From the NCBI RefSeq assembly GCF_047496725.1, contig NC_132981.1, positions 9,288,501 to 9,352,500 of the forward strand: a stretch of DNA of 64,000 nt, in the 5' to 3' direction. Shown here piece by piece: positions 49,343 to 61,839 of the stretch (positions within the stretch are counted from its first letter, which is position 1; every line of letters starts with the position of its first letter). Source of the stretch: Anoplolepis gracilipes (Eukaryota; Arthropoda; Insecta; Hymenoptera; Formicidae). The notes under the pieces were generated by a model that saw only the letters and a program-made list of their open reading frames with translations, was not told where the DNA came from and did not search any database. The translations under genes and the position numbers were made by a program.

Positions 49343-49999
49343 TCTTTCCATAATTTCTCTTCGACCGTCATTTCCCTCATTTCTCATTAAACTCACAAAC
49401 ATCTTTCCGCGTTGGATGAATACCCGGATCGAGACTTCAATTACGAGTCGTCCTCGCGCCGCAAAGTGCGCAACAGCGTTCCCGCAGCGATCGCAACTTT
49501 CGTATAAACGGTAATACTCGTCCTCGCGTACTCTCGGACTCTCTCGCAAACGCGGTTAAATCCTCGAAACAAGTCCCGCGAGCGAGCGAAAGTTTCGCGC
49601 TCTCCAGAAATCCCGGGCAAATCCAACCTTCACGACAACTATTTTCAGGGACGTCCCAATGGAATTCTTTTTCCCCCTTTTTTATATAGTATTGATTATT
49701 TTTTACGTATAGTAAATTTAATTAAACGAGATAAGAAGCAAACATACGAATGCCATTGGAATCATTTTTGGACGCAATTGTCGTTTTTTTGGAATGAATA
49801 ATATTTAACGTATAATATAATATTTTTGTAATAAAATTTCTATTAAATACTATGACACTGTTTTCGATGACTAAAAATACGGCAGAATTTTAAATGTGTT
49901 TGCAATTACTAGTTTCTAATTACTGAGTCATGTATTAATTACCGGTCGCGACGGATCGATTTTTCTCATAGTGTTTTCTATCGCGAAAGTACTCTTCGA

Positions 50000-51280
50000 T
50001 AAAAAAAATTAGAAACAAATAAATAATATAACACATGAGGATCGCAATCGCGAATTATTTCGGTTTTGAAGTTTCGTTAAAGCACGACGAGGGGATTCGT
50101 GCTCAACTACACCACTGTCTCTCGATACTAACTTCTCTCACAGGGAGATTCGATTTACTCGAACCAGTAAATATCGGGCAAGCACCCCCCTCCCTCGCTC
50201 TGGTTCAGAGCAGTTGGCTGGTCGCCAATTTCCCTCGGACTCGCTCAAGTTCACCTGATATGATCGACTCGTAAGCTTTCTCTTGCTTCCTTTTCCCACA
50301 CTTCTCTCTTTTTCCATCTCTTTTGCTGCTCTCGTTCCTGCCCTCTCATCTTCTTTTTACGCTTTCCCGGTCCCGGCCGTTTTAGAGGATCGTTTGGCCA
50401 ATAGGGGTGGTTGGCCGAGTCTGCACACCAGCCCAAGGGAAACGGCTAAACCTTGTGGCATGTTGAGAGGGGAAGAGGGACAAAGGGAGAGTGAGGAATA
50501 ACGAACGAATGATGCAAGCGGGCAGAGGGAAGGATGATGAGGAGAAACAGGAAGGGTAATGGCACGAAGAGACAGAGCGCGACGGTGGGGATGCGAGGGT
50601 GAGAGTGATGGAAAGAGAAACACAGCCGAGAATTCGGGGGAATAGGATGAGGGGGACGACGGCGTGGCTCGGTGCTGCGAACCCAGAATGGGAATCGGCA
50701 TCCGAGAATGGTGTAAGAGGATGCGTAGCGTGGAAGGTAGGTGGGGCACGGGGTGGCTGGCTGGCTGGATGGGGTTGGGGCGGCGGTCGGTAGCTGTATT
50801 GATTCTCGGGCAGGTCACGCGGGTGGGGACCATCCACCGGCGCCGCCGGGGTGGTGGCGGCACGAAGGGCTACGGACGGAAGGGCGTTGGGGGTGAGCAA
50901 TGCCGGATGGTTGGCGCGAAACACACCCCTACCTGCCTATCTACCTACCTACCTACCTACCTACCTATCTATCCGGCCGGGCTAACACAAAACATCACCC
51001 TGCAAATTGGTTAATTTTGCGTTGAATCTGCGGGAAAATCCCGTCAAGTATAAACGTATCCGACTTTGTGTCACGGATTACCGCCCTCTTTCTCCTCTTT
51101 ATCATAGAAATCTGCCCGTCGAGTGGAGTAAGAAGTTTCTCGCGAGTCCTTCAGAATGTCTTGCTTGCTCGTTGTCCTCGGTCTTACCCCAGTTTGTCGT
51201 GCGAAGTGAATTCCAGACAGCCTGTTCCGTCTTTTCTCTTCCATTCTCTTTATGTCTTATGACGTTGAGGATATAGACGA
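50000..51280. other. G-rich stretch inside the long intron
   Basis: From about 50450 to 50900 the + strand is strongly purine- and G-rich, with many GGG runs and CGCCGCCGGGG. It ends in a CCTA repeat (50931-50974). The minus strand stays open for up to 180 codons (50382-50924), with Pro/Ser-rich sequence, no ATG at the open end and no domain, so I do not call a gene. Function is unknown; structured DNA or a regulatory region is possible. Confidence 0.4.
50931..50974. repeat. CCTA/CTAC tetranucleotide repeat
   Basis: About eight CTAC units with CTAT variants at both ends. Confidence 0.9.
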
Positions 51281-52400
51281 ATTATATATATATATATATT
51301 TGACGTTGCAAAAAGTTTAATTGGTACATGGCCTCTAGCTTTTTACGTCGCGTGTCGCTTATTATTAAAACTTAAATTTATTATCAAAGTGAATGAAATA
51401 TTTGTTTTCTTTAATGTTAATTTAAATATTATACAATAAAGAATATATAAGATGTAGTGGCAACAAAATTAAAAAGAATTACGTTTGACTCTTTTTAAAA
51501 GAGATTCGAAATTTATGAAAATAAAATAAAAATAATTGATCAGACACTTTTTTCTATTAAAATAATAACAATAATAATAATAAAAGAGAATATTTCTTTA
51601 TGTAAAGATAATAAGTAAAACAGTATTTTATGAACGAAGGTATGCGTCATAGAACACATCGCCAAGTTTACGGTTAAATCGTTAAAGCATCGAACGTTAA
51701 CCCCGTCTGGCATAAAGCGTTAAAGCCCCCAGCGCGGCGAGTAGATGAATTCGTCAGATAGCATCGATCGGGATGCGTCTGGTTTCGCTGATACGCGCAT
51801 TATCGACGATCGGAGGCGAACGCGAGCGAACCGTTGCTCGTACGAGCGTTAATTATTGCCACGCATAATCGTCGCGCCAAAACTGGATTTTGCCTCGTGT
51901 CCTACAAACACGCCCCGTACCAAGCAACTTCCGTTTAAGCGTCCGTAATATAAGATAATCCAACTTTGGTAAAAACTTTCGTGAAAGTTTAATTGCGCGG
52001 AGAACTCTCGATGATGGAAGTACTTGCGTTAAGATTGGCGCGCTAAAATCGACCCATCAAAACATAATTGTCATTTTTGTCGATTTTGATATTTAGTAGC
52101 TTTTGATATTTATAACTGTATGACAGAATACTTGGTATAAATGTAGAACTCTTCATAAATTTAACTTCTAAAATTAAAAGATCAGTTAAAAGTTAATTCG
52201 CCAAGTAGACTATAAACAAAGTTTACATTTTCATGCTATATGAAATAAATCGTCGACCGTAGTTTCAAAATCGAAATTTTTTTTTTTTTTAAATAATTCA
52301 AAAAATAGTTTTAAATATCTGTTTCTCAATATTTTGACGTAAATGATTTTTACGCTAAAGTCATTTAATTATCGTTTTAGACAAATTAACGACTCATTTG
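51281..52400. other. AT-rich DNA with a GC-richer centre
   Basis: A GC-richer piece at 51690-51960 is surrounded by AT-rich sequence. No supported gene, RNA or repeat element. Confidence 0.55.
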
Positions 52401-53000
52401 TGCGATAGAAATTTTCCCCGATCGAATTGTCCCGCGAGTCGCGACGATATCATTTATTTCTCGGCTGCTTGTGCACGTGGGAAGGGGTTGACCCTGGTGG
52501 CGTCTCCTTGAATCCTACGGGGGGCTGTTTGTGTCGTTCTATCCGCGATATTGTTGATGCGCGAACAGGAACGTGGCACAAACACGTATACATTTCGCAT
52601 CAGCGCGTCTATCGTTTGCTCTCACCCTGTATCTCTATACGTGCACGTATGTGTACAGGCACGCGCGCGCATCTATCCTCATTCTGGGGGAGACTCCTGG
52701 GGAAGCTGTGACGCGCGCGCGTGCACACATCCTCTCACGTGTATATTCATACAGAGTCGCACACCTAGAGTGTTACGCGGCGGCTGGCGCCAGAAGGCCT
52801 TCGTCACCCGTTCCACCTGTTTGTGCCGGGAGTTTCCCCGCGAAACTTTCAGTTGTCGAACAACAAAGTTCCCGGCTGGCCCAACTATTGCCGCGAACGG
52901 GCGGCGCGCCGCGTTCTCGCCTCTGTGAGGATCGATACTTCGTAAGCCGCATAAATAAAGCCACGCCGCGCGCGGCTGCCTGGTTCTCTCTCCCCCCCCT

Positions 53001-53006
<6 letters not shown>

Positions 53007-53034
<28 letters not shown>
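53007..53034. repeat. CT microsatellite
   Basis: About 28 bases of CT following two C runs. Confidence 0.9.
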
Positions 53035-53037
<3 letters not shown>

Positions 53038-53272
53038 TTTCTCTTGCTCTCTCTTTCTCTGTTGCGACTTTGTGCTGGCTTCCCGTCTTTGGTCGACGTC
53101 GAAAGTTGGGAATCGTGGCGTTTGACGAGAGGTCACGTCGCGAGTCGATGCTTAGAAGTATGATGGTTACGTCGATTTCAGTGGGAATAGAATAGCGGTT
53201 GGAGCTTTTATGGTAGCAAAGCGAAAACGACGTATGTCGGAGATTCGGAAGAGAAATTTTCTTGTAAAGCGA

Positions 53273-53278
<6 letters not shown>

Positions 53279-53327
<49 letters not shown>
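53279..53327. repeat. GA microsatellite
   Basis: About 49 bases of pure GA. Confidence 0.95.
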
Positions 53328-53333
<6 letters not shown>

Positions 53334-53340
53334 AAAAAAA

Positions 53341-54078
53341 GTGGAGAGGGAGAGATAAAAAGAGATGGTTGTAATTGTATTATTGAAGATTAAATAAGAA
53401 TAATTTTGCTGCATAATTAGTAAAGATAATATTTAATCAGGATTATTTAAAGGAAAGACGATTTCTGCAAAATTTTTCATATACATTACGGGGATATATA
53501 ATGAATAAATAAAATTATCTCGTTTCTGTTTCTAAATTTTCGACCACTATGATTAGCGTTGAATATATTATCTAAAAATGTTGCGTCTATTTAATTAATT
53601 ATATATTTAAAGTAATATATTAGGTAATCTAAATTAGTAATTTAGTTTTTTAAATAATGCACATCATTTTCAATTTGTTAATTTATTTTAATTACGTTTC
53701 GTCGTTTGCTATTTTATTCGTGGATTATGTCATAGAAATATTATATAGTACTGGTTGTTTTTAATTAACCTTTATTATTAATATGACTGTAGAAGCGAAG
53801 TATGCTACATCAATTTTTCAAAAATTAATATCCTAGTTTTGATTTGTATAAATCATTTTTGTTTACACATACTGATGAATATTCATGCATCGAAGTATAT
53901 TTAGGAAATTTAGAATGTCAACAGAGTTATCGTTCGAGATTGGAAATTTATCGAGATATTAGGAATATTTCACACTCAAATTTGGCGAATAAAAAAATTA
54001 TGGAAACAATGAGACATGCGTGTTCATACTCTTCTTTCACACACTTATTTTATTTCTATCTTTCTCTGTGTCTCTCTA

Positions 54079-54109
<31 letters not shown>

Positions 54110-56899
54110 CTGCCTTCTGTTCTTTTTCCCCCGTTTTCTTCCAATATTGATTACCGATAAATTCCGCGTAGCCATACTCGACTAAGCGTAAAGGTAGCCA
54201 TTTCGTTCATGGTTCGTCGATTCACAATGGGTTTCCGCCTAGAATTCTGGCTTCTGCTCACGTACACGCGGTGCAGAAATTAGTAAATGTACGTCGTGCC
54301 AGATTGCCTGCCGCAAGCAGGAAAGTGCCCCTTTATTCTGACAATCCTCGAATCTGCTTCAGATCCGCGCTAAAGTAAACGTACCACGTTTTAATTCTTC
54401 ATCACTTCAATGTCACAATAAATCAATTCAGGTCATTCATTGATTGATTGATGCTTGATTTTTAAACTTTAAAAATCTCTCGGATTACTTAAATAACACA
54501 TAAATAAAATATCACGTAATTTTTGTTGATTAAATTGGACGCTTGCTTTTTTCAAAGCCTCTTTTTTTTTTCTTTTTTACTTTTTCACGAATAAATTAAG
54601 AGACAACCGATAATGAAAAAAATTTAACGAAGCTCTACACACATTTCGCCTGTTACGTGCAAAATTTTTTATGGCATTAAAATTTTATTATCGTCCAAGC
54701 ACAGAAAAAAAAAAGATACATTCCGAATTTCGACCAAATTGCTCGAATCGCAGATCTCGCAATGTTTAAATAAATTGCAGCCTCGGGAAACGCGAAACGA
54801 GATTAATACAGCATCGTATATTACTCGAACGTTAAAACTTTTCGTGGAATCGTGTTATATGCGGGATGTAAAAGGACCGTGATCGGAAGCCGATAATTCG
54901 GCAGTCACTCTTTGAATGCACGTAACGCCAGCTCGACTCTTGATGGCGGTTTTGAAATTCGTCGATCGTGTCTCACGGTTGAATAAATCGGAATCATCAT
55001 GTAGAGGAATGCTGCGTCGCGCATCGCATTAAGAAACGCGCCGTAAAATTGCAAAGTTTTTCACTCGGCAAACTCGAATGGCCGAATGCCATCCTGATTG
55101 AAATCTATATTCCCTCCGCTTCGATCGAGTCGAAGGAGTTAAGTTCTTATTGTCTCGATATAACATGAAGGACGATGCGCTATATTCGCGGAATCCTGAC
55201 CTACAATCGAGAAGACGCAAAACACTTGAGTTTAGCGAGAAGAAGGTTTGTCGTCTTTATTTGATTTAATTTGATTTTATTTTTATTATAATTGATTATT
55301 ATTTTTTTTTATTTAATGTCAGAAAGAGAGAAAAATGAATGAAAAATTTAGCAGATACATTAAAATTAAAATTTGATTTCTACACAGAATGGTATCAAAA
55401 TTCTTCAATCTTGACAAACTTTTTTTCTAGTGTGCATTTTATTTTTTATTTATAAAATTGAAATATATATATACTATAATTTTAAAATAAAGCAGAAAGT
55501 AGTAGCTTTAGAGAAAAAGATTGCAAATGAACATTTTTTTGTGAATTAAATTACGGCAATGAAATTAAATCAACAAAGGCTTTTTGTTCGTTTAAATTCA
55601 AGCAAATTTTACATTTTCAGAGCTTCTGTCGAAATGTAACTAGCAAGATTATTAATGTTGAACGTAACTGGATTTTTGGATATTTCACATATATAAATAT
55701 TATAATATTTACATTCTATTTTCGTATGCGCTACATTCGAATATTAATGATAAACTATGTCTGTGCTGAATGTGATACTCGTGACAATTAAACTCTTATG
55801 TTTTTAAACGTTGATTTAAAAATTAAGCGTAACTTTCAATAATCGCAAGGTATTAAAGTGCTAAAACATAATACCACTCGCATTTTGCATCAAGCGAGTA
55901 AAAACGCCACGTGCTTTATTGTATCGTGATTTACTGCACGGTCATTAAGTAAACGTATGAGCCTGTAACTTAAAACCATTATACGTAGGTATGTCATCTG
56001 TTATCGGATAGTATAATTTGGCATAAATTGATGTTACGTGAGACCGATTTAAAGCGATTATGCAGTATATATCTATCTACTAGTTTCAGATAACGCTCGA
56101 CGCTTAAGACATATATAGTTTGCAAACGTGCTGTGTGAAATGTATTCATCAGAAGCTTCAATATAACTTTGACAAGATCATATTTAGAAGATATATATAT
56201 ATAGATGTATAAAAATGATTATTTGACGCAAATTTAATCAAATTTCACAACTTTAATATCGATATTTTTATTTGGAATTTGCGACAAGTTCAGAATTAAT
56301 TTTTTAAAAAGACTTTTTTGATGTATTTTAAATATATAAAAGTAGGATATCTCGACTAATAAATATTTAATGATTTATATCAATTATTTAAATATTAATC
56401 AAACAATATCAGCGATATGCATAATCAAAGTTTTGAATGTATCATGGTTAAAAAAAAAGAATTCATAATATTTACGAAATCATCCATTAAATATCTCACC
56501 GGCGTGCAATTTCTCACCGACGTTTGATCGCGTTTGCCTAATTACATACTTCCCGAATAGATATGTTTTTCTCGCTAAAGAAGCGTTACAATTTATGTAA
56601 TTGAAATTTTCGATAAAATATATCGATCTTTTGGAGTGATGTGTGACAAATTCCAGAGGAGAATCACACAACCGTTGTAATCCAATTAATTATAATTGTT
56701 TGTTCATGAAAGAGTTTTTTCTTCGACTCGCGATTAATACGCAGAAAAGATACGAGAGACATTCAAAAAGAAATGTAAATCTTCATAAAAGCTATCTTGA
56801 TTTATTTTCGATAAAGTATATTAGGGATAAAAATATGTAGAAAAAAATTTAGAATTTGGAGAATCCAACAAGTTGATTTTTCATAACTAATCTAGTTGG
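53341..56899. other. AT-rich non-coding DNA
   Basis: No supported gene. A CT-rich repeat lies at 54071-54112. GC-richer stretches at 54180-54400 and 54770-55240 contain short ORFs without domains. Confidence 0.55.
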
Positions 56900-58100
56900 A
56901 CTATTGAACATGTGACGTGCGCGAGAAAGAGGAAGGTAGGCATCTACGTTCGATAGATAAGCCAGCGAGAGTTAGACTAACGGCGATGCGAGAGGAAGAG
57001 GAAGAGAAGACGGTGGCGGTCGACAGTTTATCACGTATGCATCACCGTGGCTGCTGAGTTTGCAATATTATCGTCACTTGCGTGACGTTCCTGGTCTCGA
57101 AGGCGGCTGCTGTTCGCCACTCGTGCTTGTATGACGAGCGTGCACCGGGGACGGTGAACGTGCGAGCTTGGAGAGGGAGAGGGAAACAGGGGTAGCATTA
57201 TAGTCTAGGATACCATCGTCGGAGGGGCGAGGGGGGGGGGGAGTAGTGGAGGGTTCGGCCCCCGCTACTCGTGCAGATAGGGGAAAAGTCTGGCGGCGGC
57301 GGTGGCGACGGCGGCGGCGGCCGTCGTCGTGCAGTGTCGACGAGCTGGTCGCCGGGTGGTGGTAGCTGGTATCGGGACAGAGAAGAAGAGGGGACCTGAA
57401 TAGAGGGCGACGGGCGGCTGGCTTGGGTGGGGTGGGGGGGGGGCAGAGGCAGAGGGCAGAGGATTCCGCGAAGCTCGGCGCCAGTAGACGGCAGCACTGC
57501 GGCCCGGGCGTATCGCAGTTCGCGTCCGATCGTCAGCAACGCGCTTTTGTCTCTAACCGCCTGGTCGACCTATCGTCCGTCGTCTCGAGGGTGAAGGTGC
57601 CTGCCCGACGATCCCCCCTTCCTCCCGTCCCACCCCGCGTCTCACTCTCGTGTCGCGCGTTCGCGCGCGCGCGCGCGCGCACGTACATTCTCTCGTCCCC
57701 CTCTTGCCGCCGTTCGCCGAGGTTCTTCTATTGTTGTGGTCTTGACCGGCCCGCGCGAGACATCACCGAGGATATACGTTGCTCCAGCTTTTTACCGCGT
57801 TTCTCTTCCCTCGAGATTAACGCGCGATTTACAGTGCGATTGCGAGGGATATCGGATAGCGCGAGGCTATACGGAGTTGGATAGAGAAGGGGGAGAGAGA
57901 TAGAGGTGATTGTGAGAGAAGGTCGCCGGAAAACACCGGCTGGCTGATCGTGGACGGAGATCGTGAGAGTTCTTTGACGGAAAGGAGGATTCGTGGTATC
58001 GATATCCGCTCGATAATTCATCGTCATGATAGCTGAAGAAGGGAATTTTGCCCGGCGAATTTCATTGAGTTTGTCCTGCAGACATGGGCGGGGACTGCGC
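56900..58100 (+). promoter_or_regulatory. CpG- and G-rich island, candidate internal promoter or first exon
   Basis: This is the longest strongly GC-rich block in the window. It contains long G runs (57231-57241 and 57434-57443), GGC/CGG repeats near 57293-57322, and a CG-alternating run near 57662-57680. The + strand is G-rich on the left half and C-rich on the right half. The 153-codon ORF at 57423-57884 and the antisense ORFs have Arg/Pro/Ser-rich composition with no domain and look like 5' UTR-type sequence. It could be an alternative KDM3 promoter or the promoter of a gene further right. Strand and start site are not determined. Confidence 0.4.
57662..57680. repeat. CG alternating run
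   Basis: Nineteen bases of uninterrupted CG dinucleotides within the 57-58 kb island; rare in animal genomes with CpG depletion, and Z-DNA-prone. Confidence 0.9.
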
Positions 58101-59029
58101 TATATGGGATAACAGCATTGTGCTGATTGCTGCGGTTACACAGTGGATATCGCCTTTCATCTTTCGAAAAATTATCGTCTCCGGTGTTTAGAAACTAGTC
58201 ACAAACTGATCCGTGTCCCCAACTTCAATATTAATAAACGTGCGAGTTTTCTAATTCTTTTTCAGACATATAATCAATATTACGCGTTATATATACAGGT
58301 TCAATTTATATGCAAGTGAAAAACATTTCTCTCGTATCAGAATATTTACTACTGCGTTATAATCGAATAAAGTGAACATTTCTGCTTGTTGATCCATATT
58401 AATTTATTTACTTGATTAATTCTGTTATCAGTTAAAGTAGTATTGGTCGAAAACGGAATAAATGTGAAGAAATTTATTACGATTACTTACTATTCGCAAT
58501 TAATTTACTTTATTCATCGATTAATTTCGTGATTGAGATTGAGCATTTGTGTATCCTTGTCTATCCTCTTTCTTCATCCCCATATATATGTTATACCGAT
58601 AATATATCGTACTACTCCTATATTCGCTTTAAATCGATAACCGTATTGTGTTTCTATTAATTAATTTAGAAACTTGATAAGTTTGCTTCGCTTTCAAGGA
58701 AGGGATTTTTGTTTAGGAACTAGCCAAACTTTATGTTTATCGAATTTACCACGATTTAATGAGTTTCGTTTCTGCTGAACGAGGTCACGAAGCAACTTTT
58801 CCCTCTCGGGAGTCTTCCACTAATCCTTCGCTTGGGGTAAATCAATTTATCTACCGATTCACACACCTTGGCGCTCTTCGATTATTTGCTGCGACGTTCT
58901 AATGAATCGCGAATTCGGCCGGATGCCACGAATCTTCCGAAAGTCGATCGCGTCTCGTTAATGGGAGAGACCGCGCGTGTACATGGATACGATTTTTTTA
59001 GCCGAAGAACTCGTCATTGATCGATCCAG

Positions 59030-59050
59030 CCCCCCCTCCCCCCCCCCCCC
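59030..59050. repeat. C tract
   Basis: Twenty-one bases of C with one T interruption, between the island and the candidate non-coding exon. Confidence 0.9.
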
Positions 59051-59235
59051 GAAGAAAAGCCAGACGCAAAGACAATATTACACGTACAGCCTAGTTTTGT
59101 GCCGCACCCGTCTCGTGCGCGATTGTTAATAATCTCGCCGCCTCGCCAAGAGCCCGGCGAATGATTGTGTGCTGTGTCAAGTCAGTGAAAGTCAAGTCGT
59201 CAAATCAAGTCACAGCGGGTCTTCCCGCCTCGCAG

Positions 59236-59296
59236 ATAAACACTTGCAGTGACGGACCGGCCTGAACTGGTCCCACGTCCTCGACCTCGGACGACG
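59236..59296 (+). other. Candidate non-coding exon
   Basis: A 61-base segment is flanked by an acceptor-like cttcccgcctcgcag and a donor gtaagt that matches the consensus. It is GC-richer than its surroundings and lies 1.1 kb downstream of the 57-58 kb island. All reading frames contain a stop, or need a phase that the last KDM3 exon does not supply, so it cannot be the next KDM3 coding exon. If real it would be a 5' UTR exon of a transcript starting at the island. Confidence 0.15.
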
Positions 59297-59331
59297 TAAG
59301 TGCTTCATGATGACGTGATCCATCTTGTGTC

Positions 59332-59336
<5 letters not shown>

Positions 59337-59366
<30 letters not shown>
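59337..59366. repeat. CT microsatellite
   Basis: About 30 bases of CT, roughly 40 bases after the candidate donor at 59297. Confidence 0.9.
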
Positions 59367-59368
<2 letters not shown>

Positions 59369-61129
59369 AAGTGTGCGCTCTCTCGAAATTTTTGTGTTCC
59401 ATTTTGTGCAAGAGGGGATCCTGAAAAATAATGAAATATCGTTTGAGACTGGTGCAAATGCTATTCGTTGGCGATTCAAGAATATAAATTGTAGAAGAAA
59501 ATTTATTAGATTTGCTAGAATATTTGATTTGTTTCGAGTCGAAAAATGTCATTGCTCGTGCTAGTTTCAAAAGAAATGGGATATTTGATTTTATATAAAA
59601 AGCATATATTTCTTATAAGCAATTTGTTTAAAAAATAATATCAATAATATAATAACAGTGTATTTGTTATCACTTTTATTTTGGGTATCAGAGATTTGTT
59701 TTTTCGCCATCTCAGATATATATTTGTCAATACTTATATATAAATTCAGTTTCGATACGTCGCTTATCTTATGAAACAAACATGAAAAAGTAAATCGCTA
59801 TAGTATATGCAATTTAGCAAACGACGACAGATCGAGGTTGAAGTTATTTATTTATTCGCAACATAGATCGAGTTGTTTGCATGATAAAACTCAATCAATG
59901 ATTCCAAGAAACGTCAGATTCGCGGTTGAACTGGTCGACCAGCATATCGATCATCCGAGTGCACTTCGGTATTTGCGAATCGCGATCGGATCTTCGTCAA
60001 ACTAATTACACGAAGACATTTTATTCGATATTCCGTTATAAATATCATAATCGAGGAAATTTATTAAATACATTATTCCAAAAAGAAATTATTTATATTA
60101 ACTGGTTAGTATGGTTGAAATTGTGGCACGGCACAAATTTTTTACGTTTCAAACGACATGATTGAATTACATTTGAATTTAATTTATTAAACGAAATGTA
60201 AGACTTCACATTCGTCCTGTGAAAATGATTTTCGATAATAAAACCTTATCACGAACCATTCTTGATTCAGTGATGAATACGTTTTATTATCGCGAATCAG
60301 TGTAGAAGATAAAAACTCATGTATAGTCTCGGCTTCTCTGAATAAAACAATTCTAACATTATTACCGCGGAGTATTCGGTACAAAAGATTGTAACATATA
60401 TTGTTACATCGAGCGAGACGAGATAATATTTCGATACTGATTATTATCGATATGGTAATCAATTTTTAAATCGTAATATTGTTTCTTCTCGAAAGTTGTT
60501 TACCTACAGATTTTTATCATTGCCACAATTTCGTAATTACGGAACATCAAAATGTGTGCGTTAAACTTTAAGAGATACACAGAATAAAAAACCTAAGAAT
60601 TTGATGTAGAGGAATATAAAAATTTCAGATATATATTGAGAACGCTACATCGCTTTTATTATTAATTTTTAAGCCATTGGCTGATATTCTAGCTTCAAAA
60701 GATTCTTAGTTGATAAAATATTTCCATGTAGAACGAGATGTGTTATATGCGTGCTCAGCGGCACAAGCGTTGCTGAAATTATTGCGAGAATAGCTTCGTC
60801 GCGGACATTCCGCGGATAGTTTGGTCGCGAAGTTGCCGCTATTTACTTTAAAATCTCGCGGAAGCTCTGTTCCGACGATAAAACGTATAATAATAGTTGT
60901 GGAAGAATGAAAAAGGGTGGAAAATCCAGCAACCACACGCTCCTCACATTCGCTTCCTCTTCTGTCTAACGTTTCGATTATTGTTTTTCATTTCTTTTTT
61001 TTTCTCATAGCTTCTCCCCTGTTGCTTGCCTTTTTTATTTGGTACGCGGGCGTGTATACACGCGTAATGTGATTAACGAGCACACGAGAGAATTGTCACG
61101 GACGACAGCGGAGAAGGCAAAGAGAAAAA

Positions 61130-61274
61130 GAGAGAGAGAGAGAGAGAGAGAAATAAAAAGAGGAAACAAAAGATGTACAATAAAGGATGGAGGGGGGTGA
61201 GGATGACAGGATGGAAAGTATGAGGGTGAAGATCTATTATGACGCGGGGAAAGGAAGGAAAGGAGAAGAGGAAA

Positions 61275-61338
<64 letters not shown>

Positions 61339-61460
61339 GAGAGTCCCGATGGACGGAGCAGGGAAAGAGAAAACAGATAACGATAGAGCGAGTACGAGGG
61401 ATGGGTAGAGTTGAGGACAGCGGGGGTGGCTCGAGGTAGATAGGTAGGGCCGTCGGAAGG

Positions 61461-61507
<47 letters not shown>
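61130..61507. repeat. Cluster of three GA microsatellites
   Basis: GA tracts lie at 61130-61151, 61283-61332 and 61464-61507, embedded in purine-rich sequence, so nearly 400 bases of the + strand are strongly purine-biased. The Leu-Ser-rich minus-strand ORFs here (up to 186 codons) are composition artefacts. Confidence 0.9.
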
Positions 61508-61509
<2 letters not shown>

Positions 61510-61651
61510 GGTAGGGAAAATGAATTCTCGTTGGCAGTCAGATAACCCGGTACGATCGATCGGCGAATATCTGCCGCTCCGCCGACGTTGTACACACGCC
61601 GCGCTTACACAGAGAAACACGCGATTATATACACGGTGCGCAGGGACACGC

Positions 61652-61775
61652 TTATATATATATATATATATAATATATATGTGTATATCGCGTCGCAGGT
61701 ATGCGCCGCGCGTCACATATATGTAGATTTATGTGTACGCGCAAACGTGTGCGTTCGCTCTTACACAGGGCATAC

Positions 61776-61834
<59 letters not shown>
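61652..61834. repeat. Two TA microsatellites
   Basis: TA runs at 61652-61680 and 61771-61834 are separated by a GC-richer piece with GCGCGT and ACGCGC elements. Confidence 0.9.
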
Positions 61835-61839
61835 CTCCG

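Larger units (their letters stand above)
43900..49999. other. Non-coding DNA inside the probable long intron, left part
   Basis: AT-rich with GC-richer pieces at about 44150-44400, 45100-45600, 46890-47520, 48100-48480 and 49190-49630. A charged frame at 47104-47295 (Lys/Glu/Arg-rich) has no clear donor and is not called. A T tract lies at 48514-48542 and a purine-rich repeat at 49259-49342. At 48862-48891 the unit CAGATTTTTT repeats three times. Confidence 0.5.
52401..53340. other. GC-rich patch flanked by CT and GA repeats
   Basis: GC-rich at 52430-53170 with several overlapping long frames on the + strand (up to 196 codons at 52573-53163). These have no domain, no consistent frame and run through a CT repeat. 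A CT tract (53007-53034) and a GA tract (53279-53327) lie about 245 bases apart and are complementary, so they could pair within a transcript. Confidence 0.4.
58101..61000. other. Mostly AT-rich DNA downstream of the island
   Basis: GC-richer sequence at 58780-59310 carries the C tract and the candidate non-coding exon. The rest is AT-rich without a supported gene. Frames at 59205-59570 (minus) run through the CT repeat and are artefacts. Confidence 0.5.

Noticed and set aside
50382..50924. 180-codon minus-strand ORF, Pro/Ser/His-rich
   Set aside because: It opens with GTG, has no domain, and the G-rich complement explains the absence of stops.
52573..53163. 196-codon + strand ORF
   Set aside because: It runs through a CT repeat (Leu-Ser run), overlaps other long frames in the same GC-rich patch, and has no recognisable domain.
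57423..57884. 153-codon + strand ORF in the GC island
   Set aside because: Arg/Ser/Pro-rich from composition, no domain, no clean splice donor; more like untranslated island sequence.
61035..61595. 186-codon minus-strand ORF
   Set aside because: Most of it is Ser-Leu repeats from the GA microsatellites.
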